From the NCBI RefSeq assembly GCF_001439735.1, contig NZ_JYLN01000004.1, forward strand, positions 248,001-312,000: DNA of 64,000 nt, in the 5' to 3' direction. Positions 1 through 10,319 of the stretch are shown piece by piece. The position numbers and the translations under genes were made by a program. Position 1 is the first letter of the stretch. Every line of letters begins with the position of its first letter. The notes below the pieces were generated by a model. The model was not told where the DNA came from. It saw only the letters and a list, made by a program, of their open reading frames with translations, and made no database searches. The DNA comes from Pseudomonas paralactis. GTDB taxonomy: Bacteria > Pseudomonadota > Gammaproteobacteria > Pseudomonadales > Pseudomonadaceae.

Positions 1-189
1 GCTGGCGATCACCTCTTGCTCGCGCTTCTTGTCCTCCACGGGCTTGTGGCTGTCCCATTTACTCAGCGCCACCTGGTCGGCAATCTCCAGGCGTTCGGCA
101 ATGCTGTTGAGCAGGGGTTCGAGCGTAGGCGGCGCAGCGCTCGCACTGGCACTGATGAACAGCAGGGCAAATACAAGTCGATGTCTCAA
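1..189 (-). CDS. Secreted chorismate mutase, 5' part only (AroQ gamma type)
   Basis: Only the first 63 codons are present; the gene runs off the left edge. A TTG start at 189 is preceded by GGAG at 7 nt spacing. Residues 1-20 form a signal peptide (basic start, hydrophobic core, ASASA then APP), so the product is exported. The mature part reads NSIAERLEIADQVALSKWD followed by KPVED. This fits the secreted gamma class of AroQ chorismate mutases, where the R-x-x-x-A-x-x-V-A-x-x-K-W pattern carries active-site residues. The reaction would be chorismate to prephenate in the periplasm. It was identified from this N-terminal motif alone, so the rest of the protein is unverified. Confidence 0.75.
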   Translation of the reverse strand, partial: MRHRLVFALLFISASASAAPPTLEPLLNSIAERLEIADQVALSKWDSHKPVEDKKREQEVIAS

Positions 190-200
190 AGGTGATCTCC

Positions 201-289
201 TGTGGGAGCGGGCTTGCCCGCGATGGCGGTGTGTCAGTGATACAGCAGGTGGCCGGTAGTGCGCTATCGCAGGCAAGCCAGCTCCCACA
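201..289. repeat. REP pair (type A)
   Basis: Two inverted copies of the Pseudomonas REP motif: TGTGGGAGCGGGCTTGCCCG at the left and the complement of the GAGCTGGCTTGCCTGCGAT variant at the right, about 45 nt apart. It lies between the chorismate mutase start and the glnA end. Confidence 0.85.
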
Positions 290-335
290 CTTTGATTGGG
301 TTTGCAGAGCTGGCGTAGCGTAACGCCCAGGCAAA

Positions 336-365
336 AAAAAGACCTCCCGGGGGAGGTCTTTTTCG
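336..365 (-). terminator. Intrinsic terminator of glnA
   Basis: A GACCTCCC / GGGAGGTC stem with a 2 nt loop, flanked by runs of A and T. It ends glnA on the minus strand and is symmetric enough to act in both directions. Confidence 0.85.
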
Positions 366-397
366 TCACGCCGCTCTTAAGAAGCAGCGCTACCGGA

Positions 398-1804
398 TCA
401 GCAGCTGTAGTACAGCTCGTATTCCAGTGGGTGTACGAAGGTGCGCACCTTGATTTCTTCTTCGCTTTTCAGGGCGATGTAAGCGTCGATGAAGTCGTCG
501 CTGAACACGCCGCCTTTGGTCAGGAACGCACGGCCCTTGTCCAGCTCTTCCAGGGCTTCTTTCAGGCTGCCGCACACTTGTGGGATCTCTTTGGCCTCTT
601 CAGGCGGCAGGTCGTACAAGTTTTTGTCGGCGGCGTCGCCAGGGTGGATCTTGTTCTGGATACCGTCCAGGCCAGCCATCACCAGCGCAGCGAAGGCCAG
701 GTATGGGTTGGCTGCCGGGTCCGGGAAGCGAGCTTCGATACGACGAGCGCGCGGGCTGGACACGTAAGGAATACGGATCGAGGCCGAACGGTTGCGTGCC
801 GAGTAGGCCAGCATCACCGGCGCTTCGAAACCTGGCACCAGACGCTTGTAGGAGTTGGTGGACGGGTTGGTGAAGCCGTTCAAAGCCTTACCGTGCTTGA
901 TGATGCCGCCGATGAAGTACAGGGCGGTGTCGGACAGGCCGGCATAACCTTCACCCGCGAAGGTGTTCTTGCCTTCTTTGGCGATGGACAGGTGAACGTG
1001 CATACCCGAACCGTTATCGCCGTACAGAGGCTTGGGCATGAAGGTAGCGGTACGGCCGTAAGCAACGGCAGTGTTGTGTACGCAGTACTTCAGGGTCTGA
1101 ACTTCGTCAGCCTTGGCCACCAGGGTGTTGAACTTCACACCGATTTCGTTCTGGCCGGCAGTCGCCACTTCGTGGTGATGCACTTCGATGACCAGGCCCA
1201 TGTCTTCCATGGCGTTGCACATGGAGGTACGGATTTCGTGGTCGTGGTCAAACGGTGGAACCGGGAAGTAGCCGCCTTTGATGCCTGGACGGTGGCCATG
1301 GTTGCCGCCTTCCACGTCCTGGTCGGACATCCACGAGCCTTGCTCGGAGTAGATCTTGAACATGGAACCGGAGATGTCGGACTTGAACTTCACCTGGTCA
1401 AAGATGAAGAACTCTGGCTCCGGGCCCACGAATACAGTGTCACCAATACCGGTGGACTTCAGGTATTCCTCGGCACGCTTGGCGATCGCACGTGGGTCGC
1501 GGTCGTAGCCTTGCATGGTCGACGGTTCGATCACGTCGCAGACCAGGATCAGGGTCGGCTCTTCGGTGAACGGGTCCAGCACGGCAGTGCTGTCGTCCGG
1601 CATCAGGATCATGTCGGAAGCTTCAATGCCTTTCCAGCCGGCGATGGAGGAACCGTCGAACATTTTGCCTTCTTCGAAGAAAGCATCATCCAGCGCGTCG
1701 CGAGCCGGCATGGTCACGTGGTGCTGAGTGCCTTTTGTGTCCGTGAAGCGCAGATCAATCCATTTAACGTCATGATCTTTGATGAGTTGAACCGACTTCG
1801 ACAT
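398..1804 (-). CDS. glnA: Glutamine synthetase, type I
   Basis: Makes glutamine from glutamate, ammonia and ATP in the cytoplasm; the main ammonia-assimilating enzyme. The product is 468 residues, the usual GSI-beta length. The start is ATG at 1804 with GGAGG just upstream; the reading frame stays open for 29 more codons but those do not fit the family. Visible motifs are [10 protein letters not shown] near residue 50 (catalytic Asp loop), [11 protein letters not shown] near 265 (ATP and ammonium site) and [10 protein letters not shown] near 397, which holds the tyrosine adenylylated by GlnE in this subclass. A sigma-54 promoter and NtrC-like sites lie upstream, so nitrogen control is expected. 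It ends at a strong hairpin terminator. Confidence 0.98.
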   Translation of the reverse strand: MSKSVQLIKDHDVKWIDLRFTDTKGTQHHVTMPARDALDDAFFEEGKMFDGSSIAGWKGIEASDMILMPDDSTAVLDPFTEEPTLILVCDVIEPSTMQGYDRDPRAIAKRAEEYLKSTGIGDTVFVGPEPEFFIFDQVKFKSDISGSMFKIYSEQGSWMSDQDVEGGNHGHRPGIKGGYFPVPPFDHDHEIRTSMCNAMEDMGLVIEVHHHEVATAGQNEIGVKFNTLVAKADEVQTLKYCVHNTAVAYGRTATFMPKPLYGDNGSGMHVHLSIAKEGKNTFAGEGYAGLSDTALYFIGGIIKHGKALNGFTNPSTNSYKRLVPGFEAPVMLAYSARNRSASIRIPYVSSPRARRIEARFPDPAANPYLAFAALVMAGLDGIQNKIHPGDAADKNLYDLPPEEAKEIPQVCGSLKEALEELDKGRAFLTKGGVFSDDFIDAYIALKSEEEIKVRTFVHPLEYELYYSC

Positions 1805-1906
1805 GGTGTCCTCCGGGTGGCTTCGGGCTTGGGTAGTGGAGTTAGCCCTTAGAATGTGGGTGATGCCGGCGCGGATACTCCGCCAAGGCAACCTGCCTCA
1901 CAAGAG

Positions 1907-1922
1907 AGCAAATTACATGCCA
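1907..1922 (-). promoter_or_regulatory. Sigma-54 promoter of glnA
   Basis: Minus strand reads TGGCATGTAATTTGCT, matching TGGCAC-N5-TTGCW with the GG and GC elements at the exact -24/-12 spacing. The predicted start site is near 1897, giving a leader of about 90 nt before the glnA ATG. Confidence 0.8.
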
Positions 1923-1923
1923 G

Positions 1924-1971
1924 TGCGCCAACATGGTCTTTTTGCCTCAAAATGGCCCCTATTGCGGTGCA
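1924..1971 (-). promoter_or_regulatory. Two candidate NtrC binding sites upstream of glnA
   Basis: Site 1 (1924-1940, plus strand TGCGCCAACATGGTCTT) and site 2 (1953-1971, minus strand TGCACCGCAATAGGGGCCA) resemble the NtrC consensus TGCACC-N5-GGTGCA, each with one good half. Their centres are about 30 nt apart (three helical turns) and sit just behind the -24 element. Assignment is by resemblance only. Confidence 0.45.
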
Positions 1972-2090
1972 AACGGCCAAAGCGCGGTAAACAGCGCACT
2001 GCAATGTAGCGTTAATTTACATAAATGACCCGTTTTGGTGCGTTGCGCGTTCGATGCATATTAACTGGTTAAACCTTGAGCGATTTCCGC

Positions 2091-2096
2091 TATAAT
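2091..2096 (+). promoter_or_regulatory. Probable -10 box of thiI
   Basis: A perfect TATAAT lies 42 nt before the thiI ATG. The -35 region at about 2068-2073 (GTTAAA) is poor. The 334 nt divergent gap between glnA and thiI otherwise holds the glnA control sites and an AT-rich stretch around 2012-2070. Confidence 0.5.
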
Positions 2097-2138
2097 CCGC
2101 GCCCCCCTTTTTCAGCAGGCCCGGCGCGCGCTGTTTCC

Positions 2139-3593
2139 ATGAAATTAATCGTTAAAGTCTTCCCCGAGATCACCATCAAAAGCCGACCGGTACGGACGCG
2201 TTTCATCCGTCAGTTGGCCAAGAACATCCGTGCCGTGCTCCGTGACCTGGACCCGGCTGTGGTGGTGAACGGCGTGTGGGACAACCTCGAGCTGGAAACC
2301 CGCATTACCGACGCCAAAGCCTTGAAGGACATGACCGAGCGCCTGAGCTGCATGCCGGGTATCGCGCATTTCCTGCAGGTGGATGAGTACCCGCTGGGCG
2401 ACTTCGACGACATCACCGAAAAGTGCAAGCAGCACTACGGCAGTGCGCTTGAAGGCAAGATTTTTTCGGTGCGCTGCAAGCGTGCCGGCAAGCACACCTT
2501 CAGCTCCATGGATGTCGAAAAATACGTCGGCAGCAAGCTGCGTCGCGAGTGCGGCGCCGCTGGAATTTCCCTTAAAGCGCCGCAAATTGAAGTGCGCATG
2601 GAAATTCGCGACCAACGGTTGTTTGTGATCCACAGCCAACACAACAGCATCGGCGGCTACCCGCTGGGCGCCCTGGAACAGACCCTGGTATTGATGTCCG
2701 GCGGTTTCGATTCCACGGTGGCGGCCTACCAGATCATGCGCCGCGGCCTGATGAGCCACTTCTGCTTCTTTAACCTGGGCGGGCGTGCACACGAATTGGG
2801 CGTGATGGAAGTTGCGCACTTTATCTGGAAGAAGTACGGCAGCTCCCAGCGCGTGCTATTTGTAAGCGTGCCGTTCGAGGAAGTGCTGGGCGAAATTCTC
2901 GGCAAAGTCGATAACAGTCATATGGGCGTGGTATTGAAGCGTATGATGTTGCGCGCCGCGTCCCGAATCGCCGATCAATTGCAGATCGACGCCCTGGTGA
3001 CCGGTGAGGCGATTTCCCAAGTGTCCAGCCAGACGCTGCCGAACCTGTCGATCATCGACTGCGTGACCGAGAAGCTGGTGCTACGCCCGCTGATCGCCAG
3101 CCACAAGCAGGACATCATCGACCTGGCAGAGCAAATCGGCACCGCCGACTTTGCCAAGCACATGCCTGAGTACTGCGGGGTCATCTCGGTGAACCCCAAG
3201 ACCCACGCCAAGCGTCACCGTGTGGAGCATGAAGAGAAAGAATTCGACATGGCGATTCTGGAGCGTGCGCTCGAGAACGCCAAGCTGGTCCCAATCGATC
3301 GGGTGATCGACGAGTTGGGCCAGGATGTAAAAATCGAAGAAGTCAGCGAAGCCCTGGCCGGCCAGATCGTCATCGACATCCGTCACCCGGATGCCGCTGA
3401 GGATGAGCCGCTGGAAATCGCTGGCATCGACGTGCAAACGCTGCCGTTCTACGCACTGAACGCGCGTTTCAAGGAACTGGATAACAGCCGTCAGTACCTG
3501 TTGTATTGCGACAAAGGCGTGATGAGTCGCCTGCATGCCCACCATTTGCTCAGTGAGGGGTATGCCAATGTGCGCGTTTATCGACCGAGCTAA
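2139..3593 (+). CDS. thiI: tRNA 4-thiouridine synthase / thiazole sulfurtransferase
   Basis: Uses ATP and a persulfide sulfur to make 4-thiouridine at position 8 of tRNA; in some bacteria it also feeds sulfur to thiamine thiazole synthesis. The product is 484 residues, starting at [15 protein letters not shown]; the frame is open 21 codons further upstream but family alignment favours this ATG. Domain order: N-terminal ferredoxin-like and THUMP region (about 60-165), PP-loop ATPase with LMSGGFDST near residue 187, and a C-terminal rhodanese-like domain ending in [17 protein letters not shown], whose cysteine is the persulfide carrier. This is the long form that includes the rhodanese domain. 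It is divergent from glnA. Confidence 0.96.
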   Translation: MKLIVKVFPEITIKSRPVRTRFIRQLAKNIRAVLRDLDPAVVVNGVWDNLELETRITDAKALKDMTERLSCMPGIAHFLQVDEYPLGDFDDITEKCKQHYGSALEGKIFSVRCKRAGKHTFSSMDVEKYVGSKLRRECGAAGISLKAPQIEVRMEIRDQRLFVIHSQHNSIGGYPLGALEQTLVLMSGGFDSTVAAYQIMRRGLMSHFCFFNLGGRAHELGVMEVAHFIWKKYGSSQRVLFVSVPFEEVLGEILGKVDNSHMGVVLKRMMLRAASRIADQLQIDALVTGEAISQVSSQTLPNLSIIDCVTEKLVLRPLIASHKQDIIDLAEQIGTADFAKHMPEYCGVISVNPKTHAKRHRVEHEEKEFDMAILERALENAKLVPIDRVIDELGQDVKIEEVSEALAGQIVIDIRHPDAAEDEPLEIAGIDVQTLPFYALNARFKELDNSRQYLLYCDKGVMSRLHAHHLLSEGYANVRVYRPS

Positions 3594-3732
3594 GAGCCCG
3601 GGGCTGTTTGCCTGTGGCCTGCGTCACCGGCCCCCCGACTCTGCCGTCAAGCTGTAACGGCAAGGCCTGACTCTACTGTTAATCGCTGCCACGACCTGTC
3701 AGCACACCGAATCCTCTGATCGAGATACACAA

Positions 3733-5553
3733 GTGATCGAAAATCTACGTAACATCGCCATCATTGCTCACGTTGACCATGGTAAAACCACCCTGGTAGA
3801 CAAACTCCTGCGTCAATCCGGCACCCTGGAGCGCAACGAGCTCAACGACGAGCGCGTGATGGACTCCAACGACCAGGAAAAAGAGCGCGGTATTACCATC
3901 CTGGCAAAAAACACCGCTATCAACTGGAACGGCTACCACATCAACATCGTGGATACCCCGGGCCACGCCGACTTCGGCGGCGAAGTAGAACGCGTAATGT
4001 CGATGGTTGACTCCGTTCTGCTGCTGGTTGACGCTCAAGACGGCCCTATGCCGCAAACCCGTTTCGTGACCAAGAAGGCTTTCGAAGCCGGCCTGCGTCC
4101 GATCGTGTGCATCAACAAGGTTGACCGTCCAGGCGCACGTCCGGACTGGGTTCTGGACCAGATCTTCGACCTGTTCGACAACCTGGGTGCTACCGAAGAA
4201 CAACTGGACTTCCAAGTCATCTACGCCTCGGCCCTGAACGGTATTGCTGGTCTTGACCACACCGACATGGCTGAAGACATGACCCCGCTGTACCAGTCGA
4301 TCGTCGACAACGTACCTGCGCCAAAAGTTGACCGTGACGGCCCGTTCCAGATGCAAATCTCGGCACTGGACTACAACAGCTTCCTGGGTGTTATCGGCGT
4401 TGGCCGTATCGCTCGTGGTAGCGTCAAGCCGAACACTCCGGTTGTCGCTATCGGCGCCGACGGCAAGAAGCGTAACGGTCGTATCCTGAAGCTGATGGGT
4501 CACCACGGTCTGCACCGTGTAGACGTTGAAGAAGCGTTCGCCGGTGACATCGTGTGCGTGAGCGGTATGGACTCGCTGTTCATCTCCGACACCCTGTGCC
4601 AGCCGGACAACGTCGAGGCGATGAAGCCTCTGACCGTTGACGAGCCAACCGTTTCCATGACCTTCCAGGTAAACGACTCGCCGTTCTGCGGTAAAGAAGG
4701 CAAGTTCGTGACCTCCCGTAACATCAAGGAGCGTCTGGACAAGGAGCTGCTGTACAACGTTGCTCTGCGCGTTGAAGAAGGCGACTCGGCTGACAAGTTC
4801 AAGGTCTCCGGCCGTGGTGAGCTGCACCTCTCGGTACTGATCGAAACCATGCGTCGCGAAGGCTTCGAAATGGGTGTTGGTCGTCCGGAAGTGATCATCC
4901 GTCAGGTTGACGGCGTGAAGCAGGAACCGTTCGAAAACGTCACCATCGACACCCCTGAAGAATCCCAGGGCAAGGTCATGGAAGAGATGGGCCTGCGTAA
5001 GGGCGACCTGACCAACATGGTGCCGGATGGCAAAGGCCGTGTACGTCTGGAATACAACATTCCTGCTCGTGGTCTGATCGGTTTCCGTAACCAGTTCCTG
5101 ACCCTGACCAACGGTGCTGGCATCCTGACCTCGATCTTCGATCGCTACGACACCATGAAGTCCGGCGACATGTCCGGCCGTCAGAACGGTGTTCTGGTAT
5201 CGGTAGAAACCGGCAAGGCGCTGACCTACTCCCTGGAAACCCTCCAGGCGCGTGGCAAGCTGTTCGTTGAACACGGTCAAGAGATCTACAACGGCCAGAT
5301 CGTTGGTCTGAACAGCCGTGACAACGACATGGGCGTCAACCCAACCAAAGGCAAGAAGCTCGACAACATGCGTGCTTCGGGCAAAGACGAAACCATCGCT
5401 CTGGTTCCACCTGTTCGCTTCACCCTGGAACAGGCCCTGGAATTCATCCAGGACGACGAGCTGTGCGAAGTCACGCCTAAGTCGATCCGCCTGCGTAAGA
5501 AGATCCTGGACGAAGGCGAGCGTACCCGCGCTGCCAAGAAAGCCAAGAACTGA
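3733..5553 (+). CDS. typA: Ribosome-associated GTPase TypA/BipA
   Basis: A translational GTPase of the elongation factor family that binds the 70S ribosome and affects 50S assembly, cold growth and stress responses. It has 606 residues, the usual length. The start is GTG at 3733; no strong ribosome site is seen, only GAGA 8 nt before it. G1 is [15 protein letters not shown] near residue 14, the switch II region is [15 protein letters not shown] near 72, and G4 is [10 protein letters not shown] near 127. EF-G-like domains II, III and V and the BipA-specific C-terminal domain follow. It is monocistronic and ends at a strong terminator. Confidence 0.97.
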   Translation: MIENLRNIAIIAHVDHGKTTLVDKLLRQSGTLERNELNDERVMDSNDQEKERGITILAKNTAINWNGYHINIVDTPGHADFGGEVERVMSMVDSVLLLVDAQDGPMPQTRFVTKKAFEAGLRPIVCINKVDRPGARPDWVLDQIFDLFDNLGATEEQLDFQVIYASALNGIAGLDHTDMAEDMTPLYQSIVDNVPAPKVDRDGPFQMQISALDYNSFLGVIGVGRIARGSVKPNTPVVAIGADGKKRNGRILKLMGHHGLHRVDVEEAFAGDIVCVSGMDSLFISDTLCQPDNVEAMKPLTVDEPTVSMTFQVNDSPFCGKEGKFVTSRNIKERLDKELLYNVALRVEEGDSADKFKVSGRGELHLSVLIETMRREGFEMGVGRPEVIIRQVDGVKQEPFENVTIDTPEESQGKVMEEMGLRKGDLTNMVPDGKGRVRLEYNIPARGLIGFRNQFLTLTNGAGILTSIFDRYDTMKSGDMSGRQNGVLVSVETGKALTYSLETLQARGKLFVEHGQEIYNGQIVGLNSRDNDMGVNPTKGKKLDNMRASGKDETIALVPPVRFTLEQALEFIQDDELCEVTPKSIRLRKKILDEGERTRAAKKAKN

Positions 5554-5571
5554 GTTAACTCAGGCTGAATG

Positions 5572-5610
5572 AAAAACGCCCCCGGTCGAAAGGCCGGGGG
5601 CGTTTTTTTA
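5572..5610 (+). terminator. Intrinsic terminator of typA
   Basis: ACGCCCCCGG / CCGGGGGCGT stem followed by TTTTTT, 20 nt after the typA stop. Confidence 0.92.
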
Positions 5611-5640
5611 TGCCCGCAGGTTTTGTGGTGACTGTGCCGG

Positions 5641-5722
5641 CCTCATCGCGGGCAAGCCCGGCTCCCACATTTTGGATCTGTGAATACATTCAAATGTGGG
5701 AGCTGGCTTGCCTGCGATGAGG
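5641..5722. repeat. REP pair (type A)
   Basis: Inverted pair of REP motifs with CCTCATCGCG and GCGATGAGG outer ends. Stem variants GGGCAAGCCC and CTGGCTTGCCTG face each other. It lies between the convergent typA and the YkgJ-type gene. Confidence 0.85.
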
Positions 5723-5748
5723 CCCTTGAGGGCACTACAAAATCCGGA

Positions 5749-6183
5749 TCAGAACTTGTCGAGGGTCTTGAAGTTGGTCTCGCGCACCACTTCCTTGGGC
5801 TTGTACGCGCAATACCCCGGCCGCGGCCCGATTTTGGGGTGGTTGCGGCAGGTATCCGGGCGCTTGTCATAAATAGTGCAAAAGCGCGTCTTACGATCCA
5901 GGTACAGGCAATCATTGTTGCTCATGCGCTGCAGGGTAAAAATCTCGGATTTGTTGTTGTAGCGCTCGACGATGCCTTCCTTCTGCAAGCGCTTGGCGAT
6001 GTTCTTCGGCGGGTCGCCGCGCTCGAACTCATCGACGATGCCAATACGGATCAGGTCCTTGATCTTCACCTCAACCGGCAGGGTGCAGCAGCTGGACACG
6101 CAGCCGCCGCACATGTGGGCGGAATATTTCTGCCAGGTCTCTAGACGGTCGAGTTCCGCGGCGGCGATCAGTTGAGGCTTCAT
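5749..6183 (-). CDS. YkgJ-family cysteine cluster protein
   Basis: A 144-residue soluble protein with the cysteine pattern of the YkgJ / UPF0153 family: CGGCVSSCC near residue 25-33, then single cysteines in NDCLYLD, FCTIYDKRPDTCRNHP and GYCAYKP. The spaced cysteines are thought to bind zinc or an iron-sulfur cluster. No enzymatic role is established for the family. The start is ATG at 6183. No operon partner is apparent, and it is convergent with typA. Confidence 0.85.
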   Translation of the reverse strand: MKPQLIAAAELDRLETWQKYSAHMCGGCVSSCCTLPVEVKIKDLIRIGIVDEFERGDPPKNIAKRLQKEGIVERYNNKSEIFTLQRMSNNDCLYLDRKTRFCTIYDKRPDTCRNHPKIGPRPGYCAYKPKEVVRETNFKTLDKF

Positions 6184-6421
6184 CAGGGTTCCAGGGTGGG
6201 GCGGTATACGGGCGCGGGATCATACCGGGATTGGTGGTTTTTTGAACAATATTTTGCAGGTTTCAGCTCAAAGGCTTCGCCGCGGCCAGATCGGGCACGA
6301 CCCCTGCATCAAATTCAAGCCAACGGTGAATGAGTTAAAAAACTGCCGAACCAGCACGTCTACCGTCTGTCAGACCGACTAGGCTCTAGCAACTCCTTCA
6401 ATCTCGCCCGAGGTCGCACCG

Positions 6422-8872
6422 ATGTCTCAGGAACCGCTTGCACGAGAAGCAGAGGTAGCCGCATTCCGCGATGCTGTCTTGACCAAACTCACCTACGCGG
6501 TGGGCAAGGACCCGGATCACGCCTTCGACCATGACTGGTTCGAAGCCATTGCCCTGGCCGCCCGCGACCAGATGGTCGATCACTGGATGGACCACACGCG
6601 GCGTATTTATCGCAAAGGCCAGAAGCGCGTTTACTACCTTTCGCTGGAATTTCTCATTGGCCGTCTGCTGTACGACAGCCTGAGCAATCTGGGCGTGTTG
6701 GAGATTGCCCGTGAAGCGCTGTCGGAGCTGGGCGTGGATCTGGAGCGCATTCGCCTGCTGGAGCCCGACGCGGCGCTCGGCAATGGTGGCCTGGGCCGTT
6801 TGGCGGCGTGCTTTATGGAAAGCATGTCGACCCTGGGTATTGCCGGTCACGGTTACGGCATCCGCTACGAACACGGCTTGTTCCGCCAGGCCATCGTTGA
6901 CGGCTGGCAGCAGGAACAGACCGAACGCTGGCTGGATTTCGGTAACCCTTGGGAATTCGAACGCGCCGAAGTGATTTACCCGATCGGCTTTGGCGGCAGC
7001 GTCGAAACCCTGGCGGACGCCTCCGGCAAGATGATCCAGGTGTGGTCACCCAACGAAACCGTCAGGGCTGTGGCCTATGACACCCCGGTCGTCGGCTGGC
7101 GTGGCGCCAGCGTCAACACCCTGCGCCTTTGGCGGGCACGGGCGGTGGAAGACTTGCACCTGGAGCGCTTCAATGCCGGTGACCACTTGGGCGCCGTCGC
7201 CGAAGTGGCCCGTGCCGAAAGCATCTCCCGCGTGCTTTACCCGGCCGACAGCACCGAAGCAGGGCAGGAACTGCGCCTGCGCCAGGAATACTTCTTCGTC
7301 TCCGCGTCCCTGCAGGACTTGCTGCGCCGCCACAAGAACATGCACGGTTCGGTGCTCAGCCTGGGCGAACACGCCGCCATCCAGCTCAACGACACTCACC
7401 CGTCCATCGCCGTGGCCGAGTTGATGCGCCAACTGGTCGACCTGCACGATGTACCGTGGGAAGCCGCGTGGGATGTCACCGTCGAGACGCTTTCGTACAC
7501 CAACCACACCTTGCTGCCCGAAGCGCTGGAAACCTGGCCGGTAGGTCTGATGGAGCGCATGTTGCCCCGGCATATGCAGATCATCTACTTGATCAACGCC
7601 CAGCACATTGACTCGCTGCGCGCCAAGGGCATCCATGACTTCGACGTGCTGCGCGCCGTCTCGCTGATCGAAGAAGACAACGGCCGCCGCGTGCGCATGG
7701 GCAATCTGGCCTTCCTCGGCTCCCATAGCGTCAATGGCGTATCGGGCCTGCATACCCAATTGATGCGCAGCACGGTGTTCTCCGAGCTGCACAAGCTGTA
7801 TCCCGAGCGCATCAACAACAAAACCAACGGCATTACCTTCCGCCGCTGGCTGTACCAGGCCAACCCCAAGCTCACCGATATGCTGGTGGAAGCCCTGGGG
7901 CCGGATATTCTCGACCAGCCCGAGCAGCGTTTGATCGAATTGGAGCCGTTCGCCGAGAAACAGGCTTTTCGCAAGTCCTTCGCCGAACAGCGCCTGCACA
8001 GCAAGCGTGCACTGGCCCAGATCATTCATGAGCGCCTGGGTATCGCGATTAACCCGGCGGCGATGTTCGATGTGCAGGTCAAGCGCATCCATGAGTACAA
8101 GCGCCAACTGCTTAACCTGCTGCACACCGTGGCGCTGTATCAGGCGATTCGCGCCGAGCCGGGCACCGACTGGGTGCCTCGGGTGAAGATCTTCGCCGGC
8201 AAGGCTGCGGCCAGTTACCACCAGGCCAAGCTGATCATCAAGTTGACCAACGACATCGCCCGCACCGTCAACAACGACCCGACCGTGCGCGGTTTGCTCA
8301 AGGTGGTGTTCCTGCCCAACTACAACGTCAGCCTGGCGGAAAGCATTATTCCGGCGGCGGATTTGTCCGAGCAGATCTCCACGGCCGGCTTTGAAGCCTC
8401 GGGCACCAGCAATATGAAGTTCGGCCTCAACGGTGCGCTGACCATCGGCACCATGGACGGCGCCAACGTGGAAATGCACGAGCGGGTCGGCGCCGAGCAC
8501 ATGTTTATCTTCGGCCTCAGTGCCCAGCAGGTGGAAGCCCGCAAGCACGCCGGTGAATTCAACGCCGGGCCGGACATCGCTGCGTCCCATCGTTTAAACG
8601 ACGTGCTGCAAGCGATCCGTGGTGGGGTGTTCTCGCCGGATGATCCTGGGCGCTATGTGGGCCTGATCGACGGGCTGATCGACTATGACCGCTTCCTGGT
8701 ATGTGCTGACTTTGACTCTTACTGGGACGCTCAGGCGCGGGTCGAAGCGCATTGGCACGACTCCAAGGCGTGGTGGCGTTCGGCGGTGCTCAATACCGCG
8801 CGCATGGGCTGGTTCAGCTCGGACCGCACCATCCGCGAGTACGCCACCGAGATCTGGAAAGCCCTCGACTGA
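6422..8872 (+). CDS. glgP: Glycogen/starch/alpha-glucan phosphorylase
   Basis: Cleaves alpha-1,4-glucan ends with phosphate to release glucose-1-phosphate; PLP-dependent, cytoplasmic. The 816 residues match the usual length. Recognisable blocks are RVYYLSLEFLIGRLL near residue 65, the glycine-rich ALGNGGLGRLAACF near 118, and the C-terminal EASGTSNMKFGLNGALTIG near 660, which contains the lysine that binds PLP. The start is ATG at 6422. It stands alone here, not beside other glycogen genes, and a REP pair follows it. Confidence 0.96.
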   Translation: MSQEPLAREAEVAAFRDAVLTKLTYAVGKDPDHAFDHDWFEAIALAARDQMVDHWMDHTRRIYRKGQKRVYYLSLEFLIGRLLYDSLSNLGVLEIAREALSELGVDLERIRLLEPDAALGNGGLGRLAACFMESMSTLGIAGHGYGIRYEHGLFRQAIVDGWQQEQTERWLDFGNPWEFERAEVIYPIGFGGSVETLADASGKMIQVWSPNETVRAVAYDTPVVGWRGASVNTLRLWRARAVEDLHLERFNAGDHLGAVAEVARAESISRVLYPADSTEAGQELRLRQEYFFVSASLQDLLRRHKNMHGSVLSLGEHAAIQLNDTHPSIAVAELMRQLVDLHDVPWEAAWDVTVETLSYTNHTLLPEALETWPVGLMERMLPRHMQIIYLINAQHIDSLRAKGIHDFDVLRAVSLIEEDNGRRVRMGNLAFLGSHSVNGVSGLHTQLMRSTVFSELHKLYPERINNKTNGITFRRWLYQANPKLTDMLVEALGPDILDQPEQRLIELEPFAEKQAFRKSFAEQRLHSKRALAQIIHERLGIAINPAAMFDVQVKRIHEYKRQLLNLLHTVALYQAIRAEPGTDWVPRVKIFAGKAAASYHQAKLIIKLTNDIARTVNNDPTVRGLLKVVFLPNYNVSLAESIIPAADLSEQISTAGFEASGTSNMKFGLNGALTIGTMDGANVEMHERVGAEHMFIFGLSAQQVEARKHAGEFNAGPDIAASHRLNDVLQAIRGGVFSPDDPGRYVGLIDGLIDYDRFLVCADFDSYWDAQARVEAHWHDSKAWWRSAVLNTARMGWFSSDRTIREYATEIWKALD

Positions 8873-8888
8873 CCCCTGCGGTTAAAAA

Positions 8889-8977
8889 TGTGGGAGGGGG
8901 CTTGCCCCCGATAGCGGTTGATCTGTCACTCATGCATTGACTGAATGACCGCAATCGCGGGCAAGCCCCCTCCCACA
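8889..8977. repeat. REP pair (GGGGGCTTGCCCCC variant)
   Basis: TGTGGGAGGGGGCTTGCCCC at the left and its complement variant at the right, between glgP and fbp. Confidence 0.85.
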
Positions 8978-9088
8978 TCAAGCCGGGTCGTGAACTCTAT
9001 TGGCGTTAAATCCTCTGATTAGAGGAAATCAGCCCCGACTCGCGCTAAACTGCGCGGGTTTTTAGCCCCCCATTCTCCGGAGCCTTCC

Positions 9089-10096
9089 ATGTCCCGCGTT
9101 ACCTTGAGTCGCTATTTGATCGAGCAGACCCGCAGCAACAACACGCCTGCCGATCTGCGCTTCCTTATCGAAGTGGTGGCGCGTGCTTGCAAGGAAATCA
9201 GCCACGCCGTTTCCAAAGGCGCACTGGGCGGTGTCCTGGGCAGCATGGGCACTGAAAACGTGCAGGGCGAAGTGCAGAAGAAACTGGATGTGCTGTCCAA
9301 CGAAATCCTGCTCGAAGCCAACGAGTGGGGCGGCCACCTGGCCGGTATGGCGTCCGAAGAAATGGACAATGCCTACCAGATCCCGGGCAAATACCCGAAG
9401 GGCGCATACCTGTTGGTATTCGACCCACTGGACGGTTCGTCCAACATCGACATCAACGCACCGGTCGGCACCATCTTCTCGGTACTGCGTTGCCCCAACG
9501 AATACCTGAGCCAGAACGAAGCCCTGAACGAAAAGGCCTTCCTGCAGCCAGGCACCGAGCAGGTGGCTGCCGGTTACGCGATCTACGGCCCACAGACCAT
9601 GCTGGTGCTGACCCTGGGCGACGGCGTCAAAGGCTTCACTCTGGACCGCGAAATGGGCAGCTTCGTGCTGACCCACGAAGATATTTCGATTCCTGCTTCT
9701 ACCCAGGAATTCGCCATCAACATGTCCAACCAGCGTCACTGGGAAGAACCGGTGAAGCGCTACGTCAACGAGTTGATGGAAGGCGAAGAAGGCCCGTTGA
9801 AGAAGAACTTCAACATGCGCTGGGTCGCCGCGATGGTCGCCGATGTACACCGCATCCTGACCCGTGGTGGCTTGTTCATGTACCCACGCGACAGCCGCGA
9901 GCCGTCCAAGCCGGGCAAGCTGCGCCTGATGTACGAAGCCAACCCGATGTCGTTCCTGGTTGAGCAGGCAGGCGGTGCTTCGACCGACGGCCATCAGCGC
10001 ATTCTCGACATCCAGCCTGAAGGCCTGCACCAGCGTGTGGCGGTATTCCTGGGTTCGAAGGAAGAAGTTGAGCGCGTGACGGCCTATCACAAGTAG
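9089..10096 (+). CDS. fbp: Class I fructose-1,6-bisphosphatase
   Basis: Hydrolyses fructose-1,6-bisphosphate to fructose-6-phosphate, the committed gluconeogenic step. It has 335 residues. The metal-binding loop [18 protein letters not shown] lies near residue 112, a downstream [19 protein letters not shown] block near 275 carries sugar-phosphate contacts, and [11 protein letters not shown] sits near the end. The start is ATG at 9089 after CCGGAGCC. Its TAG stop is the TAG inside a type B REP motif that begins at 10093, so the gene end and the repeat overlap. A terminator follows the repeat. Confidence 0.97.
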   Translation: MSRVTLSRYLIEQTRSNNTPADLRFLIEVVARACKEISHAVSKGALGGVLGSMGTENVQGEVQKKLDVLSNEILLEANEWGGHLAGMASEEMDNAYQIPGKYPKGAYLLVFDPLDGSSNIDINAPVGTIFSVLRCPNEYLSQNEALNEKAFLQPGTEQVAAGYAIYGPQTMLVLTLGDGVKGFTLDREMGSFVLTHEDISIPASTQEFAINMSNQRHWEEPVKRYVNELMEGEEGPLKKNFNMRWVAAMVADVHRILTRGGLFMYPRDSREPSKPGKLRLMYEANPMSFLVEQAGGASTDGHQRILDIQPEGLHQRVAVFLGSKEEVERVTAYHK

Positions 10097-10190
10097 GAGC
10101 GAGCTTGCTCGCGAAAAGCTGATAGGCAACGCGGGCATCCAGACAGCCCGCGTCATCATTAACGTTCTTCGCGAGCAAGCTCGCTCCTAC
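10093..10190. repeat. REP pair (type B), overlapping the fbp stop codon
   Basis: GTAGGAGCGAGCTTGCTCGC in direct and inverted orientation, 55 nt apart. This is a different REP family from the GTGGGAG type that dominates the window. Confidence 0.85.
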
Positions 10191-10195
10191 CCTGG

Positions 10196-10231
10196 GCCCC
10201 GAAACGTTTCAGCGTTTTCGGGGCTTTTTTG
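10196..10231 (+). terminator. Terminator downstream of fbp
   Basis: GCCCCGAAA / TTTTCGGGGC stem followed by TTTTTT. Confidence 0.88.
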
Positions 10232-10319
10232 TTTTCGCTTGCCGGGAACCAGACACCCCTTTTCCCTTCTAAGCTTCTGGCAGATACCCCAGCTGCTTTG
10301 TCTCTCCAGGAGCTTTTCC

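Noticed and set aside
296..1852. Long open frame on the plus strand opposite glnA (518 codons)
   Set aside because: Antisense shadow of a highly expressed GC-rich gene; no ribosome site and no family features, while glnA is certain.
6353..6395. AlgU-like promoter (GAACCA-N16-TCAGA) upstream of glgP
   Set aside because: Only partial match to GAACTT-N16-TCTGA; one mismatch in each key element and no supporting context, so not called.
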